Assembly: GCF_011398355.1 (NCBI RefSeq)
Contig: NZ_AP021889.1
Coordinates: 310,001-374,000 of the forward strand
DNA from: Thiosulfatimonas sediminis
GTDB taxonomy: Bacteria > Pseudomonadota > Gammaproteobacteria > Thiomicrospirales > Thiomicrospiraceae
Direction: 5' to 3'
DNA length: 64,000 nt
The translations under genes and the position numbers were made by a program. Numbering within the stretch: the stretch's first letter is position 1; each line of letters opens with the position of its first letter. The notes beneath the pieces were generated by a model. That model saw nothing but the letters and a program-made list of their open reading frames with translations. It was not told where the DNA came from and searched no databases. Positions 29,922-37,154 of the stretch are shown here, in pieces.

Positions 29922-30212
29922 ATGAGTGAATATGGTATTGCTTTAGGCATGATCGAAACCCGCGGCTTAGTTCCAGCGATTGAAGCAGCGGATGCGATGA
30001 CTAAAGCGGCAGAAGTACGCCTAGTTAGCCGTGAATTTGTAGGTGGTGGTTATGTAACCATTATGGTTCGTGGTGAGACAGGTGCGGTCAACGCAGCAGT
30101 ACGTGCTGGTGCAGACGCATGTGAGCGTGTTGGTGACGGTCTGGTTGCGGCGCACATCATTGCCCGTCCACACAAAGAAGTTGAACCTGTTTTAACTGCA
30201 GAAAAAGCATAA
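29922..30212 (+). CDS. csoS1C: carboxysome shell hexamer CsoS1 (first copy, CsoS1C position)
   Basis: The 96-aa BMC-H protein forms the hexameric facets of the shell. It has YGIALGMIETRGLVPAIEAAD at the start, GGGYVTIMVRGETGAVNAAV in the middle, and HIIARPHKEVEPVL near the end. Its first 91 residues are identical to those of the next two genes; only the tail, TAEKA, differs. Names C/A/B follow gene order in H. neapolitanus. AAAGGAG precedes ATG. Confidence 0.95.
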   Translation: MSEYGIALGMIETRGLVPAIEAADAMTKAAEVRLVSREFVGGGYVTIMVRGETGAVNAAVRAGADACERVGDGLVAAHIIARPHKEVEPVLTAEKA

Positions 30213-30244
30213 GTTTATAACCCCCTATTAGTCAGGAGAAAATC

Positions 30245-30529
30245 ATGAGTGAATACGGTATTGCACTAGGAATGATCGAAACACGTGGTCTAGTACCAGC
30301 CATCGAAGCGGCTGATGCGATGACCAAAGCAGCGGAAGTACGTTTAGTCTCTCGCGAGTTTGTTGGTGGTGGTTATGTAACCATTATGGTTCGTGGTGAG
30401 ACAGGTGCGGTAAACGCAGCCGTTCGCGCTGGCGCAGACGCGTGTGAGCGTGTAGGTGACGGTCTAGTTGCAGCACACATCATTGCACGTCCACACAAAG
30501 AAGTTGAACCGGTACTTACCGCTCAATAA
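30245..30529 (+). CDS. csoS1A: carboxysome shell hexamer CsoS1 (second copy, CsoS1A position)
   Basis: The 94-aa BMC-H protein is identical to the preceding copy through residue 91 and ends TAQ. Synonymous positions differ from copy 1 in parts and match exactly in others (for instance around GGTTATGTAACCATTATGG), so the proteins are held constant while DNA drifts or is patchily converted. CAGGAG lies before ATG. Confidence 0.95.
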   Translation: MSEYGIALGMIETRGLVPAIEAADAMTKAAEVRLVSREFVGGGYVTIMVRGETGAVNAAVRAGADACERVGDGLVAAHIIARPHKEVEPVLTAQ

Positions 30530-30555
30530 TCCCCCCTATTTTAAGGAGCCTATTC

Positions 30556-30864
30556 ATGAGTGAATATGGAATTGCACTAGGTATGATCGAGACGCGTGGT
30601 CTTGTTCCTGCAATCGAAGCAGCTGATGCTATGACGAAAGCGGCGGAAGTCCGTCTTGTTTCGCGTGAATTTGTTGGTGGTGGTTATGTCACCATTATGG
30701 TTCGTGGTGAAACCGGTGCGGTCAACGCAGCAGTACGTGCTGGCGCAGACGCGTGTGAGCGTGTAGGTGACGGTCTGGTTGCGGCGCACATCATTGCCCG
30801 TCCACACAAAGAAGTGGAGCCTGTTTTAGAAATGGGCAACACCGGTTCAGCGAAACGTCTGTAA
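30556..30864 (+). CDS. csoS1B: carboxysome shell hexamer CsoS1 (third copy, CsoS1B position)
   Basis: The 102-aa BMC-H protein shares the same first 91 residues and then has a distinct tail, EMGNTGSAKRL. A C-terminal extension on the last copy is also seen in CsoS1B of H. neapolitanus. Its DNA is a patchwork that resembles copy 2 around 30749-30775 and copy 1 around 30776-30815. AAGGAG precedes ATG. Confidence 0.95.
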   Translation: MSEYGIALGMIETRGLVPAIEAADAMTKAAEVRLVSREFVGGGYVTIMVRGETGAVNAAVRAGADACERVGDGLVAAHIIARPHKEVEPVLEMGNTGSAKRL

Positions 30865-30896
30865 GGGTTAATTCTCACTGAGACCAGGAGGCACGA

Positions 30897-31445
30897 ATGC
30901 GTTACCAACCGAATATGCAAGGCAATGTCCTGCCGGGCGCTGCCGCTTACCCTCGCTTTGAAAGCGCACAAACACAAGCGCCGAATACGCAAATATTAGG
31001 TTACTTGGGTCGTGCATTGAGCTTGGAGTTTTCAGCAGGTCAGCATTATCTGGCTCAGGCTTCCTTATCGAAGTTCCGCAACGAAATGCAGTTTGCAGAA
31101 GGTTTTGTGACCTTGGCAAACGAAGAATTTCAACACGCCAATCTGATTACGGACCGAATGGTAAGCCAAGGTGCTTTACCGGCGGGAAGTATTCTCAGTC
31201 CAGCGAATTCAGCGAACAACATTATTGAAGCGCTGCGCACGTGTGAAGCGCGAGAACTGGCGTTGATTCAACTTTACGGTGAAGCAACACAGTACAGTCA
31301 AAATGTGGGTGCTGCGGATGATTTTGCGTTGTTCTCTCGTCTTTTAGAAGAAGAACAGACGCAATTGGTTCGAGTACAAGGTTGGCTAGAAGAGTACTAC
31401 CAAAACATGGCCGCGAATCCGGTACCACAATGGAACTTTGTATGA
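30897..31445 (+). CDS. carboxysome-locus ferritin-like (bacterioferritin-like) protein
   Basis: The 182-aa protein reads as a four-helix ferritin-like domain: LSLEFSAGQHYLAQA (about 39-53), ANEEFQHANLITDRM with an E-x-x-H pair (about 76-90), a middle helix with CEARELALIQLYGEA, and LFSRLLEEEQTQLVRVQGWLEEYY. A gene of this type occupies the same place, after csoS1B, in several proteobacterial carboxysome loci; its role is not established. The last E-x-x-H of classical bacterioferritin appears altered (EEEQTQL), so a diiron site is uncertain. Its TGA overlaps the start of the next gene. Confidence 0.8.
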   Translation: MRYQPNMQGNVLPGAAAYPRFESAQTQAPNTQILGYLGRALSLEFSAGQHYLAQASLSKFRNEMQFAEGFVTLANEEFQHANLITDRMVSQGALPAGSILSPANSANNIIEALRTCEARELALIQLYGEATQYSQNVGAADDFALFSRLLEEEQTQLVRVQGWLEEYYQNMAANPVPQWNFV

Positions 31446-31711
31446 GTCCAAAGTGGAAGCAACGAGATAAAGCGGGGACCTTAGAAGCGCGATACGAGTT
31501 CGCGAGTTTCGATGTCCTGCGTGAATTTTTGGATGAAGTTGCGGAGGTTGCAGAAACCGTCGGGCATCACCCAAATCTCAGCTTCGGACGAGAACATGTC
31601 TCGGTAATTATTTACGCTCACGAGCAATCGGGTTTGAGTGACATCGATTTTGCGTTAGCGCAGGGTATTGATGGCGCTCTGCTTAAAGTGACTCAGGAGA
31701 CAGCGGAATGA
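31442..31711 (+). CDS. acRAF-like RuBisCO assembly factor (PCD/DCoH fold)
   Basis: The 89-aa protein belongs to the pterin-4a-carbinolamine dehydratase fold: YEFASFDVLREFLDEVAEVAETVGHHPNL and the later SVIIYAHEQSGLSDIDFALAQGID. Members encoded in alpha-carboxysome operons (acRAF) assist form IA RuBisCO assembly rather than recycling pterin. The true enzyme's catalytic HHP..... region is partly kept as GHHPN. ATG 31442 overlaps the previous stop (ATGA), and its own stop overlaps the next start in the same way, showing tight coupling. Confidence 0.85.
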   Translation: MSPKWKQRDKAGTLEARYEFASFDVLREFLDEVAEVAETVGHHPNLSFGREHVSVIIYAHEQSGLSDIDFALAQGIDGALLKVTQETAE

Positions 31712-31935
31712 GTGAACAGAATCGTGGTGAAATTCCAGCAAATGTGATGGCAGATGCCAGCCCAGCAGAGAGTGCTGCGCCGGTGGAGTCAGTTTCAACT
31801 GCGGCGAAAAAGCCAGTGGTTAAGAAAGCACCAGCCAAAGCGGCAGCGAAACCTGCGGTGAAAGCGGATGCGCAAGAGACACACATTGCGGACAAGATTA
31901 AGGCGTTCCCAAGACGTCGAGTCTGGCCGGATTAA
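31708..31935 (+). CDS. small Ala/Lys-rich protein, candidate McdB-like carboxysome positioning factor
   Basis: The 75-aa protein is low-complexity and probably disordered: an acidic/Ala/Pro start, a Lys-Ala tract (KKPVVKKAPAKAAAK) and a terminal basic segment ending FPRRRVWPD. Small disordered proteins with a single C-terminal Trp at this place in the operon match the description of alpha-McdB, which works with the ParA-like ATPase McdA to space carboxysomes. No ParA-type gene follows here, so it would be an orphan. The assignment is inference from composition, end motif and position. It is coupled by ATGA to the acRAF-like gene. Confidence 0.5.
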   Translation: MSEQNRGEIPANVMADASPAESAAPVESVSTAAKKPVVKKAPAKAAAKPAVKADAQETHIADKIKAFPRRRVWPD

Positions 31936-31960
31936 GTTTTATCGCTTGCGATAGAATTAG

Positions 31961-31986
31961 AAAGGATGCCTTGGCATCCTTTTTTG
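31961..31986 (+). terminator. intrinsic terminator of the main carboxysome operon
   Basis: AAGGATGCC/GGCATCCTT with a two-base loop is followed by a T run, 26 bp past the last gene. Confidence 0.85.
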
Positions 31987-32023
31987 TTATTTTTGAGTGA
32001 TTATTGGTGTATGGTCTTACGAG

Positions 32024-32031
32024 TCTATAGA
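32024..32031. promoter_or_regulatory. TCTATAGA motif upstream of csoS1D
   Basis: The 8-base palindrome matches that at 23461 upstream of cbbL. A TATATA at 32065 could be a -10 element, without a convincing -35. This region would hold a separate promoter for csoS1D. Confidence 0.35.
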
Positions 32032-32095
32032 ACAATAATCAAATAGTACTTATTGACTCCCTTCTATATAACCAGCGTGAAATATCAATTTCTCT

Positions 32096-32797
32096 TTGGG
32101 TAGTAAAGTCCTTAAGATAGCGAATATTTTTAATTATATTGGAATCTGTCTCGGCATGATTGAGTTACGTACCTGGGTCTTTATTGACTCTTTACAGCCC
32201 CAACTTGCGGCTTATATGGGGACGGCCTCAATGGGTTTCCTTCCTGTTCCGGGTGACAGTTGTTTGTGGGTTGAAGTGGCGCCGGGTATGGCGGTTCATC
32301 GCCTGTCGGATATCGCCCTCAAAGCCTCTAACGTCCACCTTGGTCAACAGATTGTTGAACGATCTTACGGTTCGATTTTTGTGCATCACCGCGTACAGAG
32401 TGATGTATTGGAATCGGGTGATCACATGCTGCGTTATATGAACACAGAACACAGTACACGCCACCCTTGTCGTTTGATGTGGCACGAAGTTATCCGTTCG
32501 ATTACGCCGGATCATGCAACGTTGATTAACCGTGATAATCGAAAGGGATCGATGATTCTTCCTGGGCAATGTATGTTGATCATGGAAACGGATCCGGCAG
32601 GGTATATTATCTATGCGGCGAACGAAGCGGAGAAAGCGGCAAATATCACCTTGATTGAAGCGCGTGCTGTCGGCGCTTATGGGCGTTTGATTATGGCAGG
32701 GAAAGAGGCCGATGTACAAGAAGCGGCGCGTGCTGCGTCAGCAGCCTTGACGCGCTTGAACGGTCCGAATGGTCCGGCTTGTACCGATGCGATGTAA
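32096..32797 (+). CDS. csoS1D: tandem BMC-domain shell protein CsoS1D
   Basis: The product is a BMC-T protein whose trimers stack into gated double layers in the shell. Core segments are [50 protein letters not shown], and in the second domain [24 protein letters not shown] and [19 protein letters not shown]. The start is uncertain. ATG 32156 gives 213 aa, but the preceding residues GICLG resemble the GIALG before MIE in CsoS1, suggesting translation begins earlier; the only upstream candidates in frame are TTG 32096 (233 aa, used here) and rarer codons. Neither has a good binding site. It lies outside the main operon. Confidence 0.85.
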   Translation: MGSKVLKIANIFNYIGICLGMIELRTWVFIDSLQPQLAAYMGTASMGFLPVPGDSCLWVEVAPGMAVHRLSDIALKASNVHLGQQIVERSYGSIFVHHRVQSDVLESGDHMLRYMNTEHSTRHPCRLMWHEVIRSITPDHATLINRDNRKGSMILPGQCMLIMETDPAGYIIYAANEAEKAANITLIEARAVGAYGRLIMAGKEADVQEAARAASAALTRLNGPNGPACTDAM

Positions 32798-32841
32798 GAT
32801 GAAAGGCGTAAAATCGGCAATCGTTTTGGTGTAAGGCATGA

Positions 32842-32860
32842 AAATAGAGATTCTCTATTT
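32842..32860. promoter_or_regulatory. palindrome upstream of cbbR
   Basis: AAATAGAGA-T-TCTCTATTT is an exact inverted repeat 70 bp before cbbR. Its AATAGAGA half resembles the TATAGAGA repeats before cbbL, so autoregulation by CbbR is possible. Confidence 0.4.
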
Positions 32861-32929
32861 GCAACTGGCGGGATATTCATTAAAATCTATGGATTGCCCG
32901 TATCGGGTGTTACCGATATAAGGAGCGAC

Positions 32930-33886
32930 ATGAGTCGACTACCGAATGCCAGTACCAATAGCCATTTTCTACTGCGTCATGCTTCATTACGCCAAATACA
33001 GATTTTTGACGCGGTATCACGCCATTTGAGTTTTACGCGTGCGGCGCAAGAACTCTTTTTAACCCAGCCCACGGTTTCGGCACAGGTTAAAAGTTTTGCT
33101 GAGGCGATTAATATGCCTTTGTATGAGCAGGTCGGACGCAATATCTATCTGACCGAGGTTGGCGAAAAAGTCGCCAGCAGCTGCCGTGATATTATTGACC
33201 GACTCTCTAATTTAGAGATGATGCTCGATGACTATAAAGGTTTAAAGCGTGGACGTTTGCGGATTGCGATTGTCACGACAGCAAAATATTTTACGCCGCA
33301 AGCACTGGGTGAGTTTTGTAAGAAGCACGAAGACATTGAACTGAGCCTAAAAGTCACTAATCGCGAAAATCTGTTTAAGCGAATAGAACAAAATTTAGAT
33401 GATTTGTATATCATTGGGCAAGTCCCGAGTAATTCGCAAGATCTTGAAGTTGTGCCTTATATTCCCAATCCGTTGGTGATCATTGCTCATCCGCAACATA
33501 GTTTAGTTGGCCAAAAAGTCACTTTAAAGCGTTTGGCGGAAGAGCCGTTTATCATGCGTGAAGAAGGTTCTGGTATCCGTTCTGCGGTGGAGTCTTTATT
33601 TGCTGCGCAGGGGTTGAAGATTGATGAGCGCCTGACCATGGAAACATACGAGTCAATCAAGTATTGTGTTATGGCTGATTTGGGCGTTGCTTGTGTTTCC
33701 AGTCACGCACTCTCGCGTGATGAGCATCTTTATGGTTCAATTGCGATGCTGGATGTTGAAGGTTTTCCATTGCAGAAGCAGTGGAATATCGTTTATCCGA
33801 AAGGCAAAGAACTTTCAGTTTTAGCCAATGAGTTTTTAGAGTTCTTGCAAAAACATGGCAAGGACTATGTTCAAACAATTAAATAA
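32930..33886 (+). CDS. cbbR: LysR-type regulator, probable CbbR
   Basis: The 318-aa protein has the N-terminal winged helix-turn-helix RQIQIFDAVSRHLSFTRAAQELFLTQPTVSAQVKSF and the LysR effector-binding domain that follows. CbbR proteins activate cbb operons in response to metabolites such as NADPH or RuBP. The start at ATG 32930 is preceded by AGGAG at 7 bases. It lies downstream of and parallel to the RuBisCO operon rather than divergent from cbbL, an arrangement known in some carboxysome-bearing bacteria. Identification as CbbR rather than another LysR protein rests on context and on the RLRIAIVTTAKYF region typical of CbbR. Confidence 0.85.
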   Translation: MSRLPNASTNSHFLLRHASLRQIQIFDAVSRHLSFTRAAQELFLTQPTVSAQVKSFAEAINMPLYEQVGRNIYLTEVGEKVASSCRDIIDRLSNLEMMLDDYKGLKRGRLRIAIVTTAKYFTPQALGEFCKKHEDIELSLKVTNRENLFKRIEQNLDDLYIIGQVPSNSQDLEVVPYIPNPLVIIAHPQHSLVGQKVTLKRLAEEPFIMREEGSGIRSAVESLFAAQGLKIDERLTMETYESIKYCVMADLGVACVSSHALSRDEHLYGSIAMLDVEGFPLQKQWNIVYPKGKELSVLANEFLEFLQKHGKDYVQTIK

Positions 33887-33898
33887 GAATGGAATGCT

Positions 33899-34453
33899 AT
33901 GAGTAATCGTCGATCAATCAGTGGAACAGTAGGCATTGAATGGGATATTAATCCTCGCGTTAGTGTAGGTAGTAACCAAGGTAATCGTGGTTTGCAAGAG
34001 TCTCCAGTGACCACGCGAGATATGTATAAGCCGATTGATACGCCAACCGCAAACGAATCTTGCGTTTGTGCACCCTCTTCAGAGCGTGTAGCGCAAGAGT
34101 TGTTTGATCGTTGGAATATGGCATTGCAAACACATGACCAAAAAGCTGTCGCTAGCCTATATTGGGAAGATGCAATTTTACTGCCAACGGTTTCTAATGT
34201 GCCACGTGTTAACCATGCAGAAATCGAAGATTATTTTCACCATTTCTTAGAGTCTAAGCCTTACGGTACGATTATTTCCCGTAATCTAAAACAAGGCTGT
34301 AATAAGTTAACGGATGCAGGTGTGTATGAGTTTAAAGTCATTAAAGACGGTAAGCCTCAAGTGGTTCCTGCGCGTTACACTTTCGTCTACGAGTTCCGTA
34401 ATGGCGAGTGGAAGATCAGCCATCACCACTCATCAATGATGCCTGAAAAATAA
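33899..34453 (+). CDS. CaMKII-AD / SnoaL-like domain protein in the carboxysome locus
   Basis: The 184-aa protein has a C-terminal NTF2-like domain of the SgcJ/CaMKII-association type (about 63-184): LFDRWNMALQTHDQKAVASLYWEDAILLPT, DYFHHFLESKPYGTI and FRNGEWKISHHHSSMMP. About 60 N-terminal residues appear disordered and include RRSISGTVGIEWD and a CVC pair. It starts 12 bp after cbbR and ends before a terminator, so it is likely cotranscribed with cbbR. Association domains of this fold oligomerise; what it does near carboxysomes is unknown to me. The ISGT element is reminiscent of CsoS2 repeats, but that is speculative. Confidence 0.75.
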   Translation: MSNRRSISGTVGIEWDINPRVSVGSNQGNRGLQESPVTTRDMYKPIDTPTANESCVCAPSSERVAQELFDRWNMALQTHDQKAVASLYWEDAILLPTVSNVPRVNHAEIEDYFHHFLESKPYGTIISRNLKQGCNKLTDAGVYEFKVIKDGKPQVVPARYTFVYEFRNGEWKISHHHSSMMPEK

Positions 34454-34469
34454 TTTGATTGGCATTCTT

Positions 34470-34495
34470 TAAAACCCGCTTCGGCGGGTTTTTTA
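34470..34495 (+). terminator. intrinsic terminator after the CaMKII-AD gene
   Basis: AAAACCCGC-TTCG-GCGGGTTTT and following Ts; a UUCG-like tetraloop. Confidence 0.9.
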
Positions 34496-34568
34496 TTGGC
34501 GGATGTTTTTCCGTTTAAGCGGTTTGAGAGGGTGTAAAGATGTGTCTATTTATTATATTGTTAATGGC

Positions 34569-34576
34569 GATTGTGT
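34569..34576. repeat. left 8-bp target-site duplication of IS66
   Basis: GATTGTGT, identical to 36944-36951. IS66-family elements characteristically duplicate 8 bp. Confidence 0.9.
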
Positions 34577-34659
34577 GTAACCGTCCGGTAAACACCTCTT
34601 ACCAACCACACTTATCTGTGAATAATTAGGTGCCCACGTATTTTAAATGGGCACTTATT

Positions 34660-35010
34660 ATGACAGACACACTATCAACGCTTCCCACAGTCAAAAAGAT
34701 TCGCCGTCGCTACTCACGGGAATTCAAACAGCAGGTTTTGACCGCTTGCGAGGACCCTAACACCTCGATTGCACAAGTGGCTCGAGACTACGGCATCAAT
34801 GCCAATCAAATACAGAACTGGAAGCGTCAGCTTAAAAAACGCCATGCTTCCCAAGCGGCATTTATTCCGCTGGTCTTGAACGATCTGCCGCCGTCATCGC
34901 CTCAAACGCTCTTGGTCGAACTGCCTGCACCTCAAGGCAAGATTGCTGTGCACTGGCCTGTCACAGAATTGGCCAAATTAAGCGCCTTTGTCAAGTCGGT
35001 GCAGTCATGA
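34660..35010 (+). CDS. tnpA: IS66 accessory protein TnpA (helix-turn-helix)
   Basis: The 116-aa protein has an IS3/IS911-type helix-turn-helix: RRRYSREFKQQVLTACEDPNTSIAQVARDYGINANQIQNWKRQ. It is the first of the three IS66 genes and is needed with TnpB and TnpC for transposition. ATG 34660 is preferred; a GTG at 34630 would extend it by ten residues. Its TGA overlaps the tnpB start (ATGA). Confidence 0.88.
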   Translation: MTDTLSTLPTVKKIRRRYSREFKQQVLTACEDPNTSIAQVARDYGINANQIQNWKRQLKKRHASQAAFIPLVLNDLPPSSPQTLLVELPAPQGKIAVHWPVTELAKLSAFVKSVQS

Positions 35011-35336
35011 TTCGCATTGATCATTATTGGCTGGCGACTGAACCCATGGATATGCGTGCAGGACCCGATACCGCATTAGCTCGTGTCATTGCCGTGTTTG
35101 GTGAGGCCAAGCCCCATCATGCGTATCTGTTTGCCAATAAGCGTGGCAATCGAATGAAGATACTGATCCACGATGGCTTAGGCATCTGGCTGTGTGCTCG
35201 ACGTTTGAATCAAGGTAAATTCCATTGGGCTGAGCTGTGGCGCGGCGATTCCGTGACACTCTCACCTGAACAATGTCTGGCTCTGGTGCAAGGCTTGCCT
35301 TGGCAACGGCTCGAGACTTCCTTATCACTGAGTTAG
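35007..35336 (+). CDS. tnpB: IS66 Orf2 family protein TnpB
   Basis: The 109-aa protein is a clear IS66 Orf2 (TnpB) member: YWLATEPMDMRAGPDTALARV, FANKRGNRMKILIHDGLGIWLCARRLNQGKF and LSPEQCLALVQGLPW. It starts within the end of tnpA by ATGA overlap. It is intact. Confidence 0.92.
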   Translation: MIRIDHYWLATEPMDMRAGPDTALARVIAVFGEAKPHHAYLFANKRGNRMKILIHDGLGIWLCARRLNQGKFHWAELWRGDSVTLSPEQCLALVQGLPWQRLETSLSLS

Positions 35337-35353
35337 TCTTTATAATCCGCGGC

Positions 35354-36928
35354 ATGAAAACAATGCCAAACCTCCATCAACTCTCTGCCGACCAGTTACG
35401 AACACTGGCGGCGCAGTTATTCATTCAGGTCGAGACTCAAGAAGCTCGTCTTCAAGAAAAAGACCAACGCATTGCGGCCAATGCCAAAGAGATTCAGCAC
35501 AAGACCCTAAAAATCGATCAACTCACCTATGAGTTAGCCTATCTCAGACGTTTAAAATTCTCACACAAAAGTGAACAGATCAGCGCCTTACAGATGACAC
35601 TGTTGGATGAAGTGACCGATGCCGACATTGCGGCGATTGAATCGGAACTGGATGCGCTTAGAGACAAAACCGACACAGCGCAACCAAAGAAAAAACCTAA
35701 GCGTCAGCCGCTACCCGAAAACCTACCTCGTCTTGACATCCGTCATGATCCCGAATCCACCACCTGTTCATGTGGCTGTCAATTACGCCATATTGGTGAA
35801 GACGTCAGTGAGAAGCTGGATTATCTGCCCGGGACGTTTCAAGTGGAACGTCATATTCGCTCCAAATGGGCGTGCGATGCCTGTGAAACTCTGATTCAAA
35901 AACCGATGCCCCCACAAATCATTGACAAAGGTCTGCCAACCTCTGGGTTACTCGCACATCTGCTCATCGCCAAATACGCTGATCACTTACCGCTGTATCG
36001 TCAAGCTCAGATCTTTGAACGGGCCGGTGTTAAATTACCCAGTTCCACTTTAGCCGAATGGGTCGGCGTCTGTGGTGTTCAACTTGAACCGGTGGCTCAA
36101 GCACTCAAAGACTTTTTGCTGACGCAACCGGTCTTGCACGCCGATGAAACCCCAGTGCCCATGCTCAAGCCGGGGAATAAGAAAACCCATAAAGCCTATC
36201 TGTGGGCCTACACCAATCCAGCCAATGCACAACATAAGGCGGTGTATTACCACTTTAGTGAAGGACGAAACGGCAAGTTTGCACGAGAGGTGCTACAGGA
36301 TTGGAAAGGATTGTTGGTGTGTGATGACTATCCTGGGTACAAAGCCAGTTTTAAACAAGGCGTGACCGAAGTCGGTTGCATGGCGCATGCCCGTCGTAAG
36401 TTCGTGGAACTGCATGAAAGCGGCAAAAGCACGATTGCCATTCAAGCCATTGAACTAATGGGGCAACTTTACGCGATTGAAAAAGAGATTCAACCCTTAG
36501 CCCCAGAGGAACGACAGACCATTCGGCAGCAAAAATCCAAACCGATTATGGACTTGCTGCTCAAATGGCTGCAGGTCCATCGAGAAAAAGTGCCCAAAGG
36601 TGGGGCAACGGAAAAAGTGATTCACTATAGCCTGAAACGTTGGGATGCCTTAAGCCGATACCTCGGAGATGGCCGCCTGCCCATCGATAATAACTGGGTG
36701 GAAAATCAAATCCGACCTTGGGCGTTAGGTCGCAAGAATTGGCTGTTTGCCGGCAGTCTGCGCAGTGGTCAACGTGCGGCGAATATTATGAGCTTGATTC
36801 AATCGGCCAAGAATAACGGCCTGGATCCTTACGCCTATCTCAAAGACGTGCTTGAACGCTTGCCCACCCATAAAGCCAGTCAAATCGACCAACTCCTACC
36901 GCACAATTGGCAACCTAGCAACCGGTGA
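35354..36928 (+). CDS. tnpC: IS66 family transposase TnpC (DDE)
   Basis: The 524-aa transposase begins with a coiled-coil (about 15-60) followed by a zinc-finger-like segment with CSCGCQ and CDAC, then the catalytic DDE domain: VLHADETPVPML supplies the first Asp, LVCDDYPGYK the second, and PIDNNWVENQIRPWALGRKNWLF the Glu. The protein ends inside the right terminal region. ATG 35354 lies 18 bases after tnpB; an upstream frame overlapping tnpB is open but unlikely to be used. Confidence 0.93.
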   Translation: MKTMPNLHQLSADQLRTLAAQLFIQVETQEARLQEKDQRIAANAKEIQHKTLKIDQLTYELAYLRRLKFSHKSEQISALQMTLLDEVTDADIAAIESELDALRDKTDTAQPKKKPKRQPLPENLPRLDIRHDPESTTCSCGCQLRHIGEDVSEKLDYLPGTFQVERHIRSKWACDACETLIQKPMPPQIIDKGLPTSGLLAHLLIAKYADHLPLYRQAQIFERAGVKLPSSTLAEWVGVCGVQLEPVAQALKDFLLTQPVLHADETPVPMLKPGNKKTHKAYLWAYTNPANAQHKAVYYHFSEGRNGKFAREVLQDWKGLLVCDDYPGYKASFKQGVTEVGCMAHARRKFVELHESGKSTIAIQAIELMGQLYAIEKEIQPLAPEERQTIRQQKSKPIMDLLLKWLQVHREKVPKGGATEKVIHYSLKRWDALSRYLGDGRLPIDNNWVENQIRPWALGRKNWLFAGSLRSGQRAANIMSLIQSAKNNGLDPYAYLKDVLERLPTHKASQIDQLLPHNWQPSNR

Positions 36929-36943
36929 TTGCCGGACGCTTAC

Positions 36944-36951
36944 GATTGTGT
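36944..36951. repeat. right 8-bp target-site duplication of IS66
   Basis: GATTGTGT, identical to 34569-34576. Confidence 0.9.
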
Positions 36952-37154
36952 TTTATGCATTACTGGGCAAGGTGGATAGCTGGGTATTGGCTGAAAAGAT
37001 TCATGCTGAAAATATAGTGATTGCTGAGGAGTGGCAGGTTATCTGGGAGTTGTGGCCATTATGGACATTGGCATTTCTTGGTGGTGTCTTAGCGGTTCTA
37101 TTGCTTATGAAACTGGCTTCATTCGGCTCTGCCGGAGCAGATAAAACGGAGTAA

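Larger units (their letters stand above)
34577..36943 (+). mobile_element. complete IS66-family insertion sequence
   Basis: The 2367-bp element is bounded by inverted ends: left GTAACCGTCCGGTAAACACC (34577-34596) and right, read inward, GTAAGCGTCCGGCAATCACC (36943 down), 16 of 20 identical. It carries three open genes in the order tnpA-tnpB-tnpC, all without frameshifts. Exact 8-bp target duplications (GATTGTGT) flank it, so insertion is recent enough to leave no decay and the element may be mobile. Confidence 0.95.
34540..37154 (+). pseudogene. small two-helix membrane protein gene interrupted by IS66
   Basis: Removing the IS66 element and one copy of its 8-bp target duplication restores an intact 79-codon frame: bases 34540-34576 (start MCLFIILLMAIV) join 36952-37154 (FYALLGKVDSWV... 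to ADKTE, TAA). The restored protein has an N-terminal hydrophobic helix, a hydrophilic middle (KIHAENIVIAEEWQ) and a second helix (WTLAFLGGVLAVLLLMKLA). An AGGG lies 7-8 bases before the ATG, so the gene looks genuine. The frame fit after excision is itself strong support. The function is unknown; it lay directly downstream of cbbR and the CaMKII-AD gene but behind a terminator. Confidence 0.75.

Noticed and set aside
29922-30864. CRISPR-like or simple repeat array suggested by triple repetition
   Set aside because: The repeats are three full coding genes of about 290 bp with their own binding sites.
34577-34659. Non-coding left end of IS66 as part of a host gene promoter
   Set aside because: The inverted end and the target duplication place it inside the element.
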